A stretch of 64,000 nucleotides of DNA from Rhizobium rosettiformans W3 (GCF_004912135.1 NZ_STGU01000001.1:434001-498000); one strand, 5' to 3'. Numbered from the stretch's first letter, positions 1 to 7,671 are shown. The notes: generated by a model not told the origin, from the sequence alone. Made by a program: numbers and translations.

Positions 1-2
1 TG

Positions 3-185
3 AGCCGGATGATGCTCTATGCGCAGGGGGCGCAGCTCACGGTGCTGGTCGAGCCAGAGGCGGCCGCGATCTGGCGGGATGCGCCCTATCATGGCTGGCT
101 AGAGCAGAAGGCACGGTCTCTCAAGCCGGCGGGCGGTTATGTGGTGGTCTATGCGGGGGAGGATGTGGCGGTGGTGAAGGGGTAG
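3..185 (+). CDS. C-terminal part of an unidentified protein
   Basis: The window opens inside a reading frame that runs without a stop to a TAG at 183-185 and gives about 60 residues. The tail is rich in hydrophobic beta-like stretches and ends in the short string VVKG. I do not recognise the family. The start lies outside the window, so length and domains cannot be judged. A strong hairpin follows 50 bases downstream, but its T-run lies on the other strand, so it more likely ends the tRNA transcript. Confidence 0.6.
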   Translation, partial: SRMMLYAQGAQLTVLVEPEAAAIWRDAPYHGWLEQKARSLKPAGGYVVVYAGEDVAVVKG

Positions 186-234
186 GAGGCTTCCTGATTC
201 GCCCCTTTGTCAGGGTCGAAACCGTAAAACTCAA

Positions 235-262
235 AAGGGCTTGCCGTTTCCGGCAAGCCCTT
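235..262 (-). terminator. Rho-independent terminator after tRNA-Val
   Basis: A perfect 12-base inverted repeat (arms 235-246 and 251-262, 4-base loop) is followed on the minus strand by a T-rich run. It lies just downstream of the minus-strand tRNA, which fits a tRNA terminator. It could also help stop the plus-strand gene that ends at 185. Confidence 0.75.
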
Positions 263-275
263 GAAAGAATTCGAA

Positions 276-350
<75 letters not shown>

Positions 351-444
351 ATCCGATGGCGGCTTAAGACCACAAAACCGCTTCGCCCGTCAATAGGCAT
401 TTTGCAGTTTTATGAAGAGATTTTTTCGATCTCCTCGGAAGCCC

Positions 445-807
445 TTATGCCGCAAGGAGTTTGTTCACTTCGTCGACGAGATCGCGAAGGTGGAAAGGCT
501 TGGAGAGGACCTTGGCATCCTTCGGAGCCTTCGAATCGGCGTTCAGAGCGACGGCGGCAAAGCCGGTGATGAACATGACCTTCAGGTCCGGATCGAGTTC
601 GGTGGCGCGGCGCGCCAGCTCGATGCCGTCCATCTCGGGCATCACGATGTCGGTCAGGAGAAGGGAGAAGGGCTCTTCCCGCAGGCGGTCATAGGCTGAG
701 GCGCCGTTGTCGAAGGAGGAGACTTTGTACCCCGCCTTTTCCAGCGCCTTCACCAGGAACCGGCGCATGTCGTTGTCATCTTCGGCGAGAAGGATTTTCT
801 GAGTCAT
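445..807 (-). CDS. cpdR: CpdR-type single-domain response regulator
   Basis: This 120-residue protein is a bare receiver domain with no output domain. It has the acidic pocket E9-D10-D11, phospho-acceptor D53 in LLTDIVMPEMDG, switch residue T81 and K103 in the SKPF motif. Size and sequence match CpdR. In Caulobacter and Sinorhizobium, unphosphorylated CpdR primes ClpXP for degradation of cell-cycle substrates, and the CckA-ChpT relay inactivates it by phosphorylation. Its partner adaptor RcdA is encoded near the other end of this window. The gene stands alone, with about 200 bases before the divergent amidohydrolase. Confidence 0.9.
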   Translation of the reverse strand: MTQKILLAEDDNDMRRFLVKALEKAGYKVSSFDNGASAYDRLREEPFSLLLTDIVMPEMDGIELARRATELDPDLKVMFITGFAAVALNADSKAPKDAKVLSKPFHLRDLVDEVNKLLAA

Positions 808-1005
808 TTAGGGACCGCTGTACTCGATTGCATAGGGAGGCTCGCAGCCGCTCACTTTAGGGTTGGCTCAGTAAAGAACCGGTGAACAACGAAAAAGTGA
901 GCCTGCTCCGCCATTTCCGGGAGTATGGACTTTGCAGCGGTCGACTGGCAACATGGCGAACACAACAAGTTTGTGACTTGGTAAAGAAGAGGCCCTGGGA
1001 AGCGG

Positions 1006-1881
1006 ATGACCAACGAAATCGAGCTGTTCGAGGTTCGAGAGCCCGCGATCCAGACCATTCCATTCGTCTATAACTCTCCGCATAGCGGTCGTCGTTATCC
1101 CTCGACCTTCCTCGATGAATCGCGACTCGACGAGATTTCGATTCGCCGTTCGGAAGATCACTATGTCGACGAGTTGTTTTCGGCGGCGCCTCGTTTCGGC
1201 GCGCCTCTGCTTGTTGCGCATTTCCCGCGCGCCTATGTCGATGTGAACCGTGAGCCCTACGAGCTCGACCCGCGGATGTTCTCCGATCCGCTGCCGCCTT
1301 ATGCCAACAGCAATTCGGCGCGTGTGGCTGGCGGGCTCGGTACCATCCCGCGCATCGTTGCCGAGAACATGGAGATCTACGAGCGGCGCATGCCGCTCAC
1401 CGTCGCGATGGAGCGGATCGAGAGCTGCTACAAGCCGTATCACGCCTGCCTGCGCAGACTGATTGCCCGGACCCATGCAATGTTCGGCTTTGGCGTTCTG
1501 ATCGACTGCCATTCCATGCCGGGCAATATCCGAGTCGCCGGCAGCGGTCTGAAACCCGATTTCATCGTCGGTGACCGCTATGGTACCAGCGCCTCGGCCG
1601 AACTGAGCCAGGCGGCTCTGCAATTCCTGGAAGATCTCGGCTTCACGGCCGTGCGCAACAAGCCCTATGCGGGCGGTTTCATCACCGAGCACTACGGCCG
1701 CCCGGCACGTGGGCTCCACGCGCTGCAGATCGAGGTCAACCGCTCGATCTATATCGACGAGACGACGCTCGAAAAACGCTCCGATTTCGATGTTCTGGCC
1801 GGTTCTCTGGCTGTCTTCATGGAGCAGATGGCAGAATTCGTCGCCGATTATGCCGGCGACCGAGCGCTCGCCGCCGAGTAA
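1006..1881 (+). CDS. N-formylglutamate amidohydrolase family protein
   Basis: The 291-residue protein carries NSPHSG near residue 23 and a DCHSMP motif near the middle, both typical of the N-formylglutamate amidohydrolase (HutG/FGase) family of metal-dependent hydrolases. The family removes formate from N-formyl-glutamate at the end of one histidine-breakdown route. No other hut gene is nearby, so the real substrate may be another N-formyl or N-acyl amino acid. A second family member lies at 42038-42847. The start is ATG at 1006. The divergent neighbour is cpdR. Confidence 0.85.
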   Translation: MTNEIELFEVREPAIQTIPFVYNSPHSGRRYPSTFLDESRLDEISIRRSEDHYVDELFSAAPRFGAPLLVAHFPRAYVDVNREPYELDPRMFSDPLPPYANSNSARVAGGLGTIPRIVAENMEIYERRMPLTVAMERIESCYKPYHACLRRLIARTHAMFGFGVLIDCHSMPGNIRVAGSGLKPDFIVGDRYGTSASAELSQAALQFLEDLGFTAVRNKPYAGGFITEHYGRPARGLHALQIEVNRSIYIDETTLEKRSDFDVLAGSLAVFMEQMAEFVADYAGDRALAAE

Positions 1882-1930
1882 CAGCTTCCACTAGATCCCC
1901 GAAGAAAGCCCCCGATGCCTCGCGTCGGGC

Positions 1931-2010
1931 AAAAAAAACCGCGCTCGTGGCGCGGTTAAGTCTAGGGAGGAAACACCCAAGGAGGGTATTTACAGTCAGA
2001 AGACTGTAAG
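1931..2010 (-). ncRNA. mmgR: MmgR / suhB-type (alpha-r8) trans-acting sRNA
   Basis: On the minus strand a transcript of about 80 nt can be drawn. It starts with a hairpin TTACAGTC/GACTGTAA (1990-2009), passes through a C/U-rich single-stranded segment containing UUUCCUCCCU, and ends in a strong terminator (stem 1937-1944/1950-1957, then eight T). This layout and the UUUCCUCCCU core agree with what I recall of the MmgR (Rfam suhB) family of Rhizobiales. In Sinorhizobium that RNA limits polyhydroxybutyrate storage. The adjacent gene is an inositol-monophosphatase homologue, which fits the family's usual location. The anti-Shine-Dalgarno-like core suggests translational repression of mRNAs. Confidence 0.8.
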
Positions 2011-2015
2011 TGACA

Positions 2016-2045
2016 CGTTAGATGTTGCGGTGCACCATTGTCAAG
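2016..2045 (-). promoter_or_regulatory. Sigma-70-type promoter of the mmgR-like sRNA
   Basis: The minus strand has CTTGACA (2045-2039) as -35 and CTAACG (2021-2016) as -10, separated by 17 bases from TTGACA. The -35 is the rhizobial consensus CTTGAC. The predicted start near 2009-2010 coincides with the first base of the sRNA's 5' hairpin, so promoter and RNA support each other. Confidence 0.7.
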
Positions 2046-2196
2046 TCGATTTTTGGTGCATTTTTGAGCAAGACCAAAATTTGCGCAATTTGGGGATGGC
2101 GGTCCCATCGCAGCCACCCGCACGGGGTCGCCGGAGGTTTTCTTTCGCAGCATCTGGCAGTAAGACGGGTGCTCCCTCCAGACGACGGATATCTTC

Positions 2197-2973
2197 ATGC
2201 GCCCTGACCGTGACTTCTTCTTCCGCCTTGCCGATGCTGCCAAGGCCGAGACCCTTCCGCGCTTTCGCTCCGGGCTTTCCGTCGTCAACAAGGAGAAGGC
2301 GGGTTTCGACCCGGTGACCGAGGGTGACCAGGCGGCGGAGATCGCGATCCGAAAGCTGATCGAGGCCGAGTTCCCGACCCATGGCATTCTTGGCGAGGAG
2401 CACGAGAATATCCGCATGGACAGCGATCATGTCTGGGTCATCGATCCGATTGACGGGACGCGGGCCTTCATCTCAGGCGTGCCCGTCTGGGGCACGCTGA
2501 TCGGCTTCCAGGAAAAGGGCCGCGCGGTCATGGGCCTGATGGAGCAACCCTTCACGGGTGAGCGCTATTATGCCGATGGCGAGCGCTCGTGGTATTCCGG
2601 TCCCGACGGCGAGCGGCAGAACCAGGTGCGCGACTGCGGCAGCCTCGAAAACGCGATCCTGTTCACCACCTCGCCGCATCTCTTCAAGGACTGGGAAGTC
2701 GAGCGCTTCGAGGCCGTGCAGGACAAGGTCAAACTCTTTCGCTACGGAGTCGACTGCTATGCCTATTGCCTGCTCGCCGCCGGCCATGTCGATCTGGTCA
2801 TCGAGACCGTGCTGAAGCCTTACGACGTCGGCGCGCTGATCCCGATCATCGAGCAGGCGGGCGGGATCATCACGACTTGGGATGGCGGGCGGCCGGAAGC
2901 GGGCGGCTCCATCATCGCGGCAGGATCGAAGGCCGTGCATGCTGAGGCTACGGAGATGCTGAAGCGCCGCTGA
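2197..2973 (+). CDS. hisN: Inositol-monophosphatase-family phosphatase, HisN-like (histidinol phosphatase)
   Basis: The 258-residue protein has the metal-binding motifs of the inositol monophosphatase fold: GEE at 66-68, DPIDGT at 83-88, and D210 in KPYDVGALIP. The KPYD form of the last motif is typical of HisN-type histidinol-phosphate phosphatases rather than SuhB, which has WDxAA. The likely role is the penultimate step of histidine synthesis, although inositol phosphate or another sugar phosphate could be the substrate. The mmgR-like sRNA is transcribed divergently from the same gap. The ribosome site before ATG 2197 is weak, so the start is moderately certain. Confidence 0.8.
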   Translation: MRPDRDFFFRLADAAKAETLPRFRSGLSVVNKEKAGFDPVTEGDQAAEIAIRKLIEAEFPTHGILGEEHENIRMDSDHVWVIDPIDGTRAFISGVPVWGTLIGFQEKGRAVMGLMEQPFTGERYYADGERSWYSGPDGERQNQVRDCGSLENAILFTTSPHLFKDWEVERFEAVQDKVKLFRYGVDCYAYCLLAAGHVDLVIETVLKPYDVGALIPIIEQAGGIITTWDGGRPEAGGSIIAAGSKAVHAEATEMLKRR

Positions 2974-2982
2974 CGCGGGGCT

Positions 2983-3972
2983 TCAAGCTTCGAGCGCGGT
3001 GTCGGTCAGTTCGCCGACCGGATCTGCCTCGTCCGGTTCTCCGCCCGGCATGAAGGCGAAGAGGGCGGCCAGCGCCTGGTTCCGGTAGCGATCCTGCTCC
3101 TGCAGGATCTCATGGCGCGCGCCTGGCACCGGCACCAGTTGCCCGGCGCGGAAATACTGGGCCAGCGACTCCTGATAATGATAGGGCACGATCGGGTCAT
3201 TGCCCGGCGCGACGATCACCGTCGGCACGGTGATAGAGGCGAGATGGCCCGGACGCCTGACGTCGTCGATCGCCTTCTGGCTCTCGTAAAGCCAGCGGGC
3301 CGTGGGCGGGCCGAGCGCGAGCTCCGGATGTTCGACAAGGATCTTCTGATTGCGGGCGAAGCGGAACTCGTCCGTCGTCAACGGATTGCCCTCGAAAGGC
3401 TTCAGCGGTTCGTCCTTGTTGAGGTTGATCTTGCCAAAGCCGGTGAAGGAGGCGAGCGTCGCCAGCCGCCTGATGTTTTCCGGCGAGGCCTTCTGGCCTC
3501 CGAGCCCGACGAAAGGCGCTGTCAGCACCATGCGCTCGATCCGATTGGAAAGTCGCGGTGCAGCCTTCAGCGCGATCAGCCCCCCGGTCGAGTGGGCAAG
3601 CAGGAAGAAGGGCAGGCGGGTGTCGGGCAGGACGATCTGCTCGAGGAAGATCTCGAGATCGCGGACATAGTGGTCGAAGCGCCCGACATGGCCCTTGCGC
3701 GGATCCTTCAGCAGACGTTCGGAACCGCCCTGGCCGCGGAAGTCATAGGTCGCCACCCAGAAGCCGCGCTCCGTCAGATCCCGGATTGTCTCGAAGTATT
3801 TCTCGATGGCCTCGTTGCGACCATGGACGAGGACGATGGTGCCCTTGGTCTTCGCTGTGCTGGAACGGAAGACCGCGTAGCGCAGCTTTACGCCGCGATG
3901 ACCTTCGAAGAAACCGACCAGTGGCGTTCCGGGAATGGGGTTGCCGGGGGTCGCGTGAAGAATGGCATCCAT
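2983..3972 (-). CDS. Alpha/beta hydrolase, lysophospholipase-like
   Basis: A 329-residue alpha/beta-hydrolase of the serine-aminopeptidase S33 / PldB-like group. Visible motifs are HGRNE around 50-54 (oxyanion region), DFRGQG at 77-82, nucleophile S128 in AHSTGG, and a C-terminal GARHE histidine. Members cleave lysophospholipids or monoglycerides. No signal peptide or transmembrane segment is evident, so it is probably cytoplasmic. It converges with the HisN-like gene, with only 9 bases between stops. The substrate is not proven. Confidence 0.8.
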   Translation of the reverse strand: MDAILHATPGNPIPGTPLVGFFEGHRGVKLRYAVFRSSTAKTKGTIVLVHGRNEAIEKYFETIRDLTERGFWVATYDFRGQGGSERLLKDPRKGHVGRFDHYVRDLEIFLEQIVLPDTRLPFFLLAHSTGGLIALKAAPRLSNRIERMVLTAPFVGLGGQKASPENIRRLATLASFTGFGKINLNKDEPLKPFEGNPLTTDEFRFARNQKILVEHPELALGPPTARWLYESQKAIDDVRRPGHLASITVPTVIVAPGNDPIVPYHYQESLAQYFRAGQLVPVPGARHEILQEQDRYRNQALAALFAFMPGGEPDEADPVGELTDTALEA

Positions 3973-4237
3973 GCCTGCAACTGCCTGTCGGTTGAAGCGC
4001 GTCTCGTCTCTTCCGGGATAGGCCCGAGCCGTGGCTCAAGTCAAAGAAAAAAGCCGGGACCGCAGACGGAGGGCTGCGATCCCGGCGAAGTCCGGCCGAA
4101 GTGGAAGGGACGATATCTCCGGCCCGGTCGGTCGAGACAACCGATGATGCCAATCTAGAGGAGGGCGTTTGAACCCGGCTTGAACCGGCCGTTCACCCGA
4201 AGTTCATCCCGGGATAATCCGGCCCGGGACAGAGGAT

Positions 4238-4266
4238 CTTGAATTCAATCTCGGCATTTCCCACAT
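4238..4266 (+). promoter_or_regulatory. Heat-shock (RpoH, sigma-32 type) promoter of hsp20
   Basis: CTTGAA at 4238-4243 is followed after 17 bases by CCACAT at 4261-4266. This fits the rhizobial RpoH pattern CTTGAA / CCAnAT. It lies 106 bases before a small heat-shock gene, leaving a leader of about 100 nt. Confidence 0.65.
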
Positions 4267-4272
4267 CGTGCG

Positions 4273-4371
4273 TGCGGACGCCAGAAGGGTCCGTGAACCG
4301 CCGCCAGCATCGCCCCAAGCGGGATGCCAGCGGTCCAAAGAGAACGCCAACGTCGCTTCAAGGAGGACACC
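4273..4371 (+). promoter_or_regulatory. Candidate ROSE-type RNA thermometer in the hsp20 leader
   Basis: The leader predicted from the RpoH promoter is about 99 nt and can form stacked hairpins. One pairs ACCGC with GCGGT and GCATC with GATGC (about 4298-4336). Its last element places TCGCT three bases before AGGAG of the ribosome site. U(U/C)GCU facing the AGGA of the Shine-Dalgarno is the signature of ROSE elements, which repress rhizobial small heat-shock genes at low temperature. The call rests on position, length and this motif, without folding energies. Confidence 0.55.
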
Positions 4372-4842
4372 ATGCGTCACGTCGATTTTTCCCCGCTCTA
4401 CCGTTCCACCGTAGGTTTCGATCGCCTGTTCACCATGCTGGACAGCCTTGGTCAGCCGGAACAGGCCCAGAGCTACCCGCCCTACAATATCGAACGCACC
4501 GGCGAGAACCTTTACCGGATCACCATGGCCGTTGCCGGCTTCGACGAAACCGAGCTTTCGATCGAGGCGCACGCCCATGTGCTGACCGTCAAGGGTGAGA
4601 AGGCCGAAGACGAGAAGACCGAGCAGAGCGAATTCCTCTATCGCGGCATTGCCAAGCGCGCCTTCGAGCGCCGCTTCCAGCTTGCCGATCATGTGGAAGT
4701 CACCGCCGCATCGCTGAAGAACGGCCTGTTGCACATCGACCTCTTGCGCAACATTCCCGAAGCCATGAAGCCGCGCCGGATTGCCATTGCCGCCGAACCC
4801 GTCGGCACCGCACCGAAGGCAATCGAGGCGCATGTGAACTAA
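4372..4842 (+). CDS. Hsp20-family small heat-shock protein
   Basis: A 156-residue protein starting MRHVDF, with an alpha-crystallin domain over most of its length (PYNIER, ITMAVAGF and a C-terminal GLLHIDL strand). This matches class A rhizobial small heat-shock proteins of the IbpA type. They hold unfolding proteins in the cytoplasm until DnaK/ClpB refold them. A longer frame from 4324 exists, but ATG 4372 has a strong AAGGAGGA six bases upstream and the family's usual N-terminus. An RpoH promoter and ROSE-like leader precede it. Confidence 0.92.
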   Translation: MRHVDFSPLYRSTVGFDRLFTMLDSLGQPEQAQSYPPYNIERTGENLYRITMAVAGFDETELSIEAHAHVLTVKGEKAEDEKTEQSEFLYRGIAKRAFERRFQLADHVEVTAASLKNGLLHIDLLRNIPEAMKPRRIAIAAEPVGTAPKAIEAHVN

Positions 4843-4869
4843 GCGCGGTCGCGCTCCACGGGCTCCCAG

Positions 4870-5469
4870 TCAGGCGGTCGGCGAAAGCCGGCCGCTTTTT
4901 TCATGCGCGCTGTAACGGCGTGTCCAGATCGTGCAGAGCAGTTTGTCCAATGAGAACAGGCCCGCACCCTTCACGGCAAGATAGACGAGCGGGAAGATCC
5001 AGAGCAGGCGCTGGTCGAGAATGACGCTGTCCGGGAAGCGGTCGAAAAGTGCGCCGATGGTCGTCGCATCGACATTGTGCACCAGGATGTCAGTCAGGCT
5101 TTGCACGATGATGAAGCCAATCATGCCAAGGGCCGCGATGCGCGTGAAGAGACCCGCGACGAGCAGCAGGGGGAAGATGATTTCGCCATAGGAGCCGAGA
5201 AACACCATCAGCCCCCAGGGGAAGAAGGAAACGGCCGAGACATCACCGCCGGCAGCATCCACGGCGGGCAGGGCAATCTGGTAATAGGCGCTGTCTGCAA
5301 TCGAGAGGGGCCCGTCGAACTTGGTCAGCGCCGAGTTGAGATAATACGGCACGAGAACGGCGAGAAAGACCAGGCGCGCGAAAAGCCCGAGGAACCAGCC
5401 GTCCAGAATGGCATCCAGCTGTCGGACGGTGCGCCGGTAGAATTCGATGAGCGAGACGGCTGAAGTCAT
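4870..5469 (-). CDS. DoxX-family membrane protein of the bufferin operon (BufD-like)
   Basis: A 199-residue membrane protein of the DoxX family, with four hydrophobic segments (about residues 25-45, 78-100, 105-125 and 150-170). It is the last gene of the leftward buf cluster. Its ATG 5469 overlaps the stop of the DUF2063 gene (ATGA), implying translational coupling. DoxX proteins often accompany DUF692/DUF2063/DUF2282 genes in copper-response operons. Their task there is not established, but redox or membrane support for the modified peptide is a reasonable guess. An in-frame upstream extension to 5577 would sit inside bufC and was rejected. Confidence 0.85.
   Translation of the reverse strand: MTSAVSLIEFYRRTVRQLDAILDGWFLGLFARLVFLAVLVPYYLNSALTKFDGPLSIADSAYYQIALPAVDAAGGDVSAVSFFPWGLMVFLGSYGEIIFPLLLVAGLFTRIAALGMIGFIIVQSLTDILVHNVDATTIGALFDRFPDSVILDQRLLWIFPLVYLAVKGAGLFSLDKLLCTIWTRRYSAHEKSGRLSPTA
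4874..4901 (+). terminator. hsp20 terminator lying inside the bufD 3' coding end
   Basis: Arms 4874-4882 and 4887-4895 form a 9-bp stem (one T-G pair) closed by a GAAA tetraloop, followed by six T on the plus strand. It is placed to end hsp20. Read on the other strand, the same bases encode the last residues of the DoxX protein, so coding and termination signals overlap. Confidence 0.75.
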
Positions 5470-6245
5470 GATCTGTCGCTTTCCTGCGTTAGGTCGATTT
5501 TCGAGAAGGCGCCGGAGGTGAGCGATAGGCCGATTAGGGCGGGAATGTCGGCATCTTCCGCGCTGGCGGCAAGGCAAGCCTCGCCCAGTGTTTCGCCCGC
5601 AAGGAGCGCTTCAAAGAAGGTGGCGCCGCCTGATGGCAGGACCTCGATCGCCACCTCGAAATTGGGGCGTGTGATCAGCACCGCTTCCGGTGCCATCGGA
5701 TTGACGCCTTCGAGCGACTGGCCGGAGCGGTCCCTGAGGCAAATTGTGCCGGCGGCATGCGTGAGGCGGCTAACCCGCGTGGCCGGATGCGGCCGGAACA
5801 GGATCGCGGGAAGGTCGTCGGCGGAGACCTGAGCCAGGGCTGCCGGATCAAGTGGTTCCGCATCGGCTGCGTGATAGGCGTCAAGCCAGAGCCGTTCGAT
5901 GCGGGCGACGTCAGCGAGGAAGGGCAGGTCCGCTGCCGGTGGGAAGTTTTCGAGGAAGGTCGGAAAGCTTTCGCCATAGGTGAAGAGCAGCGGTGATGTG
6001 GGCGGATGAGCGGTGACATAGAGACGGGCCATCGCGCGGAAGAAATCCTCGCCGACGAGGTTCTGGACCGTCGGGAAAATCGAGGCCAGCGCATCGACGA
6101 GCGAGACGGTGACATTGTTGCGATAGACGGCGAAACGGCGCTGCGGGGCGAATTGCTGCCGGCCCGTCAGACCTTCCGGCGGCGGCAAATCCGGGGCGAA
6201 AAGGGCCGCAGCGAAAGCGCCGCTCGAGACGGGATCAGGACGCAT
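5466..6245 (-). CDS. bufC: DUF2063 / BufC-type partner of the MNIO enzyme
   Basis: The protein is about 259 residues, with an N-terminal helical domain containing the [10 protein letters not shown] motif and the LVGEDFF stretch typical of DUF2063 (HvfC/BufC). In characterised relatives this protein binds the precursor peptide and pairs with the DUF692 enzyme in RiPP maturation. It was once labelled a DNA-binding domain. I chose ATG 6245 (MRPDPV) rather than the upstream start at 6260. Either overlaps the end of bufB, as expected of a tightly coupled operon. Confidence 0.85.
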   Translation of the reverse strand: MRPDPVSSGAFAAALFAPDLPPPEGLTGRQQFAPQRRFAVYRNNVTVSLVDALASIFPTVQNLVGEDFFRAMARLYVTAHPPTSPLLFTYGESFPTFLENFPPAADLPFLADVARIERLWLDAYHAADAEPLDPAALAQVSADDLPAILFRPHPATRVSRLTHAAGTICLRDRSGQSLEGVNPMAPEAVLITRPNFEVAIEVLPSGGATFFEALLAGETLGEACLAASAEDADIPALIGLSLTSGAFSKIDLTQESDRS

Positions 6246-7155
6246 GGCGCAGCCCGCCACGCATTGCCGGGTGTCGGTGAAGGATCGCCTCGGTAAGCAT
6301 GGCTTCCCGTTTCAGCACCGGCCAGTCCGGCACGTCGTTGTCCCATTCGATCAGGGTCGGCAGAGGACCAAGCTGGCCGATGATGTGGACATAGAGATCC
6401 CAAACCAGATCATCGACAGGGCGGTCGTGGCTGTCGATCAGCAGCGGCAGGCCTGCATCGTCGATGTCCTCGGCATGGCCCGCCAGGTGGATCTCCTCGA
6501 CGAACTCCAGCGGAAAATTGGCGAGATAGTCGCGGGCGCCATAGCCGTGATTGGTGGCGGATACATGGACATTGTTGATGTCGAGCAGCAGTCCGCAGCC
6601 GGTGCGGCGGGCGATCTCGCGAATGAAGTCCGTCTCGCTCATCGTCGAGGCCTCGAAGCCGAGATAGGTCGAGGGGTTTTCAAGCAGGATCTTGCGGCCG
6701 AGTGTGTCCTGGACCTCATCAATGTGGGCGCAGACACGCGAAAGCGTCGCCTCATCATAGGGGACCGGCAGGAGGTCGTTCAGGAAATGGCTGTCATGGG
6801 TCGACCAGGCGAGGTGTTCCGAGACCTGCTCCGGCTGGTAGCGATCGACAACCGCCTTCAGGCGAGCGAGATGTGCCGGATCGAGGCCGGTCGGGCTGCC
6901 GATGGAAAGGCCGACGCCGTGGATCGAGAGCGGAAAGTCTTTGCGCATGCGGGTGAGAATGCGGTGTGGCTGGCCGCCGGCGCCCATGTAGTTTTCGGCA
7001 TGGACTTCGAGAAAGCCGATGCGGAAGTCATCGGCCAGAATGGCGTCTGCGTGTTGCGGCTTGAAGCCGGCGCCTGCGCGGGGCGGCAGGCCGAGATCGC
7101 GGGGTGTCTGGTTCGACACGCGCATGGTTGCCTTCGGGGCATCTGCCGCTGACAT
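6235..7155 (-). CDS. bufB: DUF692 MNIO-family RiPP-modifying iron oxidase (BufB)
   Basis: A 306-residue TIM-barrel protein of the DUF692 family, now called multinuclear non-heme iron-dependent oxidases. Metal-ligand motifs are visible: a histidine in [39 protein letters not shown] and DSHDRPV. Such enzymes oxidise cysteines of a partner peptide into thiooxazole or oxazolone-thioamide groups. The obvious substrate is the Cys-containing protein encoded just upstream. ATG 7155 follows a good GGAGG. A 383-residue frame reaching 7386 would run through bufA and was rejected. Confidence 0.92.
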   Translation of the reverse strand: MSAADAPKATMRVSNQTPRDLGLPPRAGAGFKPQHADAILADDFRIGFLEVHAENYMGAGGQPHRILTRMRKDFPLSIHGVGLSIGSPTGLDPAHLARLKAVVDRYQPEQVSEHLAWSTHDSHFLNDLLPVPYDEATLSRVCAHIDEVQDTLGRKILLENPSTYLGFEASTMSETDFIREIARRTGCGLLLDINNVHVSATNHGYGARDYLANFPLEFVEEIHLAGHAEDIDDAGLPLLIDSHDRPVDDLVWDLYVHIIGQLGPLPTLIEWDNDVPDWPVLKREAMLTEAILHRHPAMRGGLRHAS

Positions 7156-7189
7156 GACCGGCTCCTCCAGTTTCGGGAACGTGGGGACA

Positions 7190-7214
7190 GCACCTGCGGG
7201 TCGCCCGCAGGTGC
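7190..7214 (-). promoter_or_regulatory. Perfect 11-bp hairpin between bufA and bufB
   Basis: Arms 7190-7200 and 7204-7214 are exact complements around a 3-base loop. They sit in the 68-base gap between the precursor gene and its modifying-enzyme gene. No T-run follows, so it is not a standard terminator. It is placed to protect the 3' end of a bufA transcript or lower readthrough, making more precursor than enzyme. Confidence 0.7.
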
Positions 7215-7223
7215 CGTATCGGC

Positions 7224-7526
7224 TCAGGCCTTGGGCAGGTCGCGGTCGAGGGCTTCGAGCGAACCCATGCGGCCATCGGGAAGAGCCATGGCCGTGCAGG
7301 TGCCCTTGGCAACATAGGTCCAGGCATTGCCCTGGAAGTCGACCTTGGAGGTGCCGGCGCAGGTAGTGCCGGGGCCGGCGGCGCAATCATTCTTGCCCGC
7401 CATGGCGACGCCAAAGCACTTTTCCTTTTCCTGGGCGACGGCCGGACCCGACAGGAGGGCGGCGCTGCCGATGGCCATGGTGACGGCGGCTGCGAGGGCG
7501 GCGGTGTTGATGGTGGTCTTGGTCAT
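7224..7526 (-). CDS. bufA: DUF2282 bufferin precursor (BufA1-like), copper-sequestering RiPP
   Basis: A 100-residue exported precursor. The N-terminus is a signal peptide (hydrophobic to about residue 30, with AVAQ at the likely cleavage site). The core has four cysteines, in KCFG, NDCAAG, TTCAG and KGTC, the pattern of DUF2282 proteins. In Caulobacter and other proteobacteria these 'bufferins' are modified on Cys by DUF692/DUF2063 enzymes and bind copper in the periplasm. All partner genes follow on the same strand. The gene starts at ATG 7526 with GGAGAAG, which is complementary to an upstream leader segment. Confidence 0.9.
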   Translation of the reverse strand: MTKTTINTAALAAAVTMAIGSAALLSGPAVAQEKEKCFGVAMAGKNDCAAGPGTTCAGTSKVDFQGNAWTYVAKGTCTAMALPDGRMGSLEALDRDLPKA

Positions 7527-7530
7527 GAAA

Positions 7531-7606
7531 CTTCTCCTCGGATCGTGAAGCGCGTTGTTGGTCCAGCCCTCGTCGGGGCTGGCAAACGCATCATGTCGAG
7601 GAGAAG
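7531..7606 (-). promoter_or_regulatory. bufA leader with sequestered ribosome binding site
   Basis: In the bufA mRNA, CUUCUCCUCG (7606-7597) is exactly complementary to CGAGGAGAAG (7540-7531). The second arm contains the whole Shine-Dalgarno and ends four bases before the ATG. Between the arms lie a 7-bp hairpin (7563-7569/7576-7582) and a GCGUU/AACGC pairing that closes the interior. The fold would block ribosome entry until opened by a ligand, metal, protein, temperature or upstream translation. No promoter is certain. A weak TTACAG-N17-GCTACA pair lies further upstream. Confidence 0.65.
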
Positions 7607-7671
7607 CGTCTTTGAAAAATCAAGGTTTTTTGTAGCAAACGTGCGAAACTAGACTGTAAGAAACGTCTCGC

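Noticed and set aside
868..1719. 283-residue minus-strand frame over the first amidohydrolase gene
   Set aside because: Runs antisense through a protein with clear family motifs and has no recognisable domain itself.
7563..7582. 7-bp hairpin upstream of bufA as the ltaE terminator
   Set aside because: No T-run follows on the transcribed strand, and the hairpin lies inside the larger paired leader structure.
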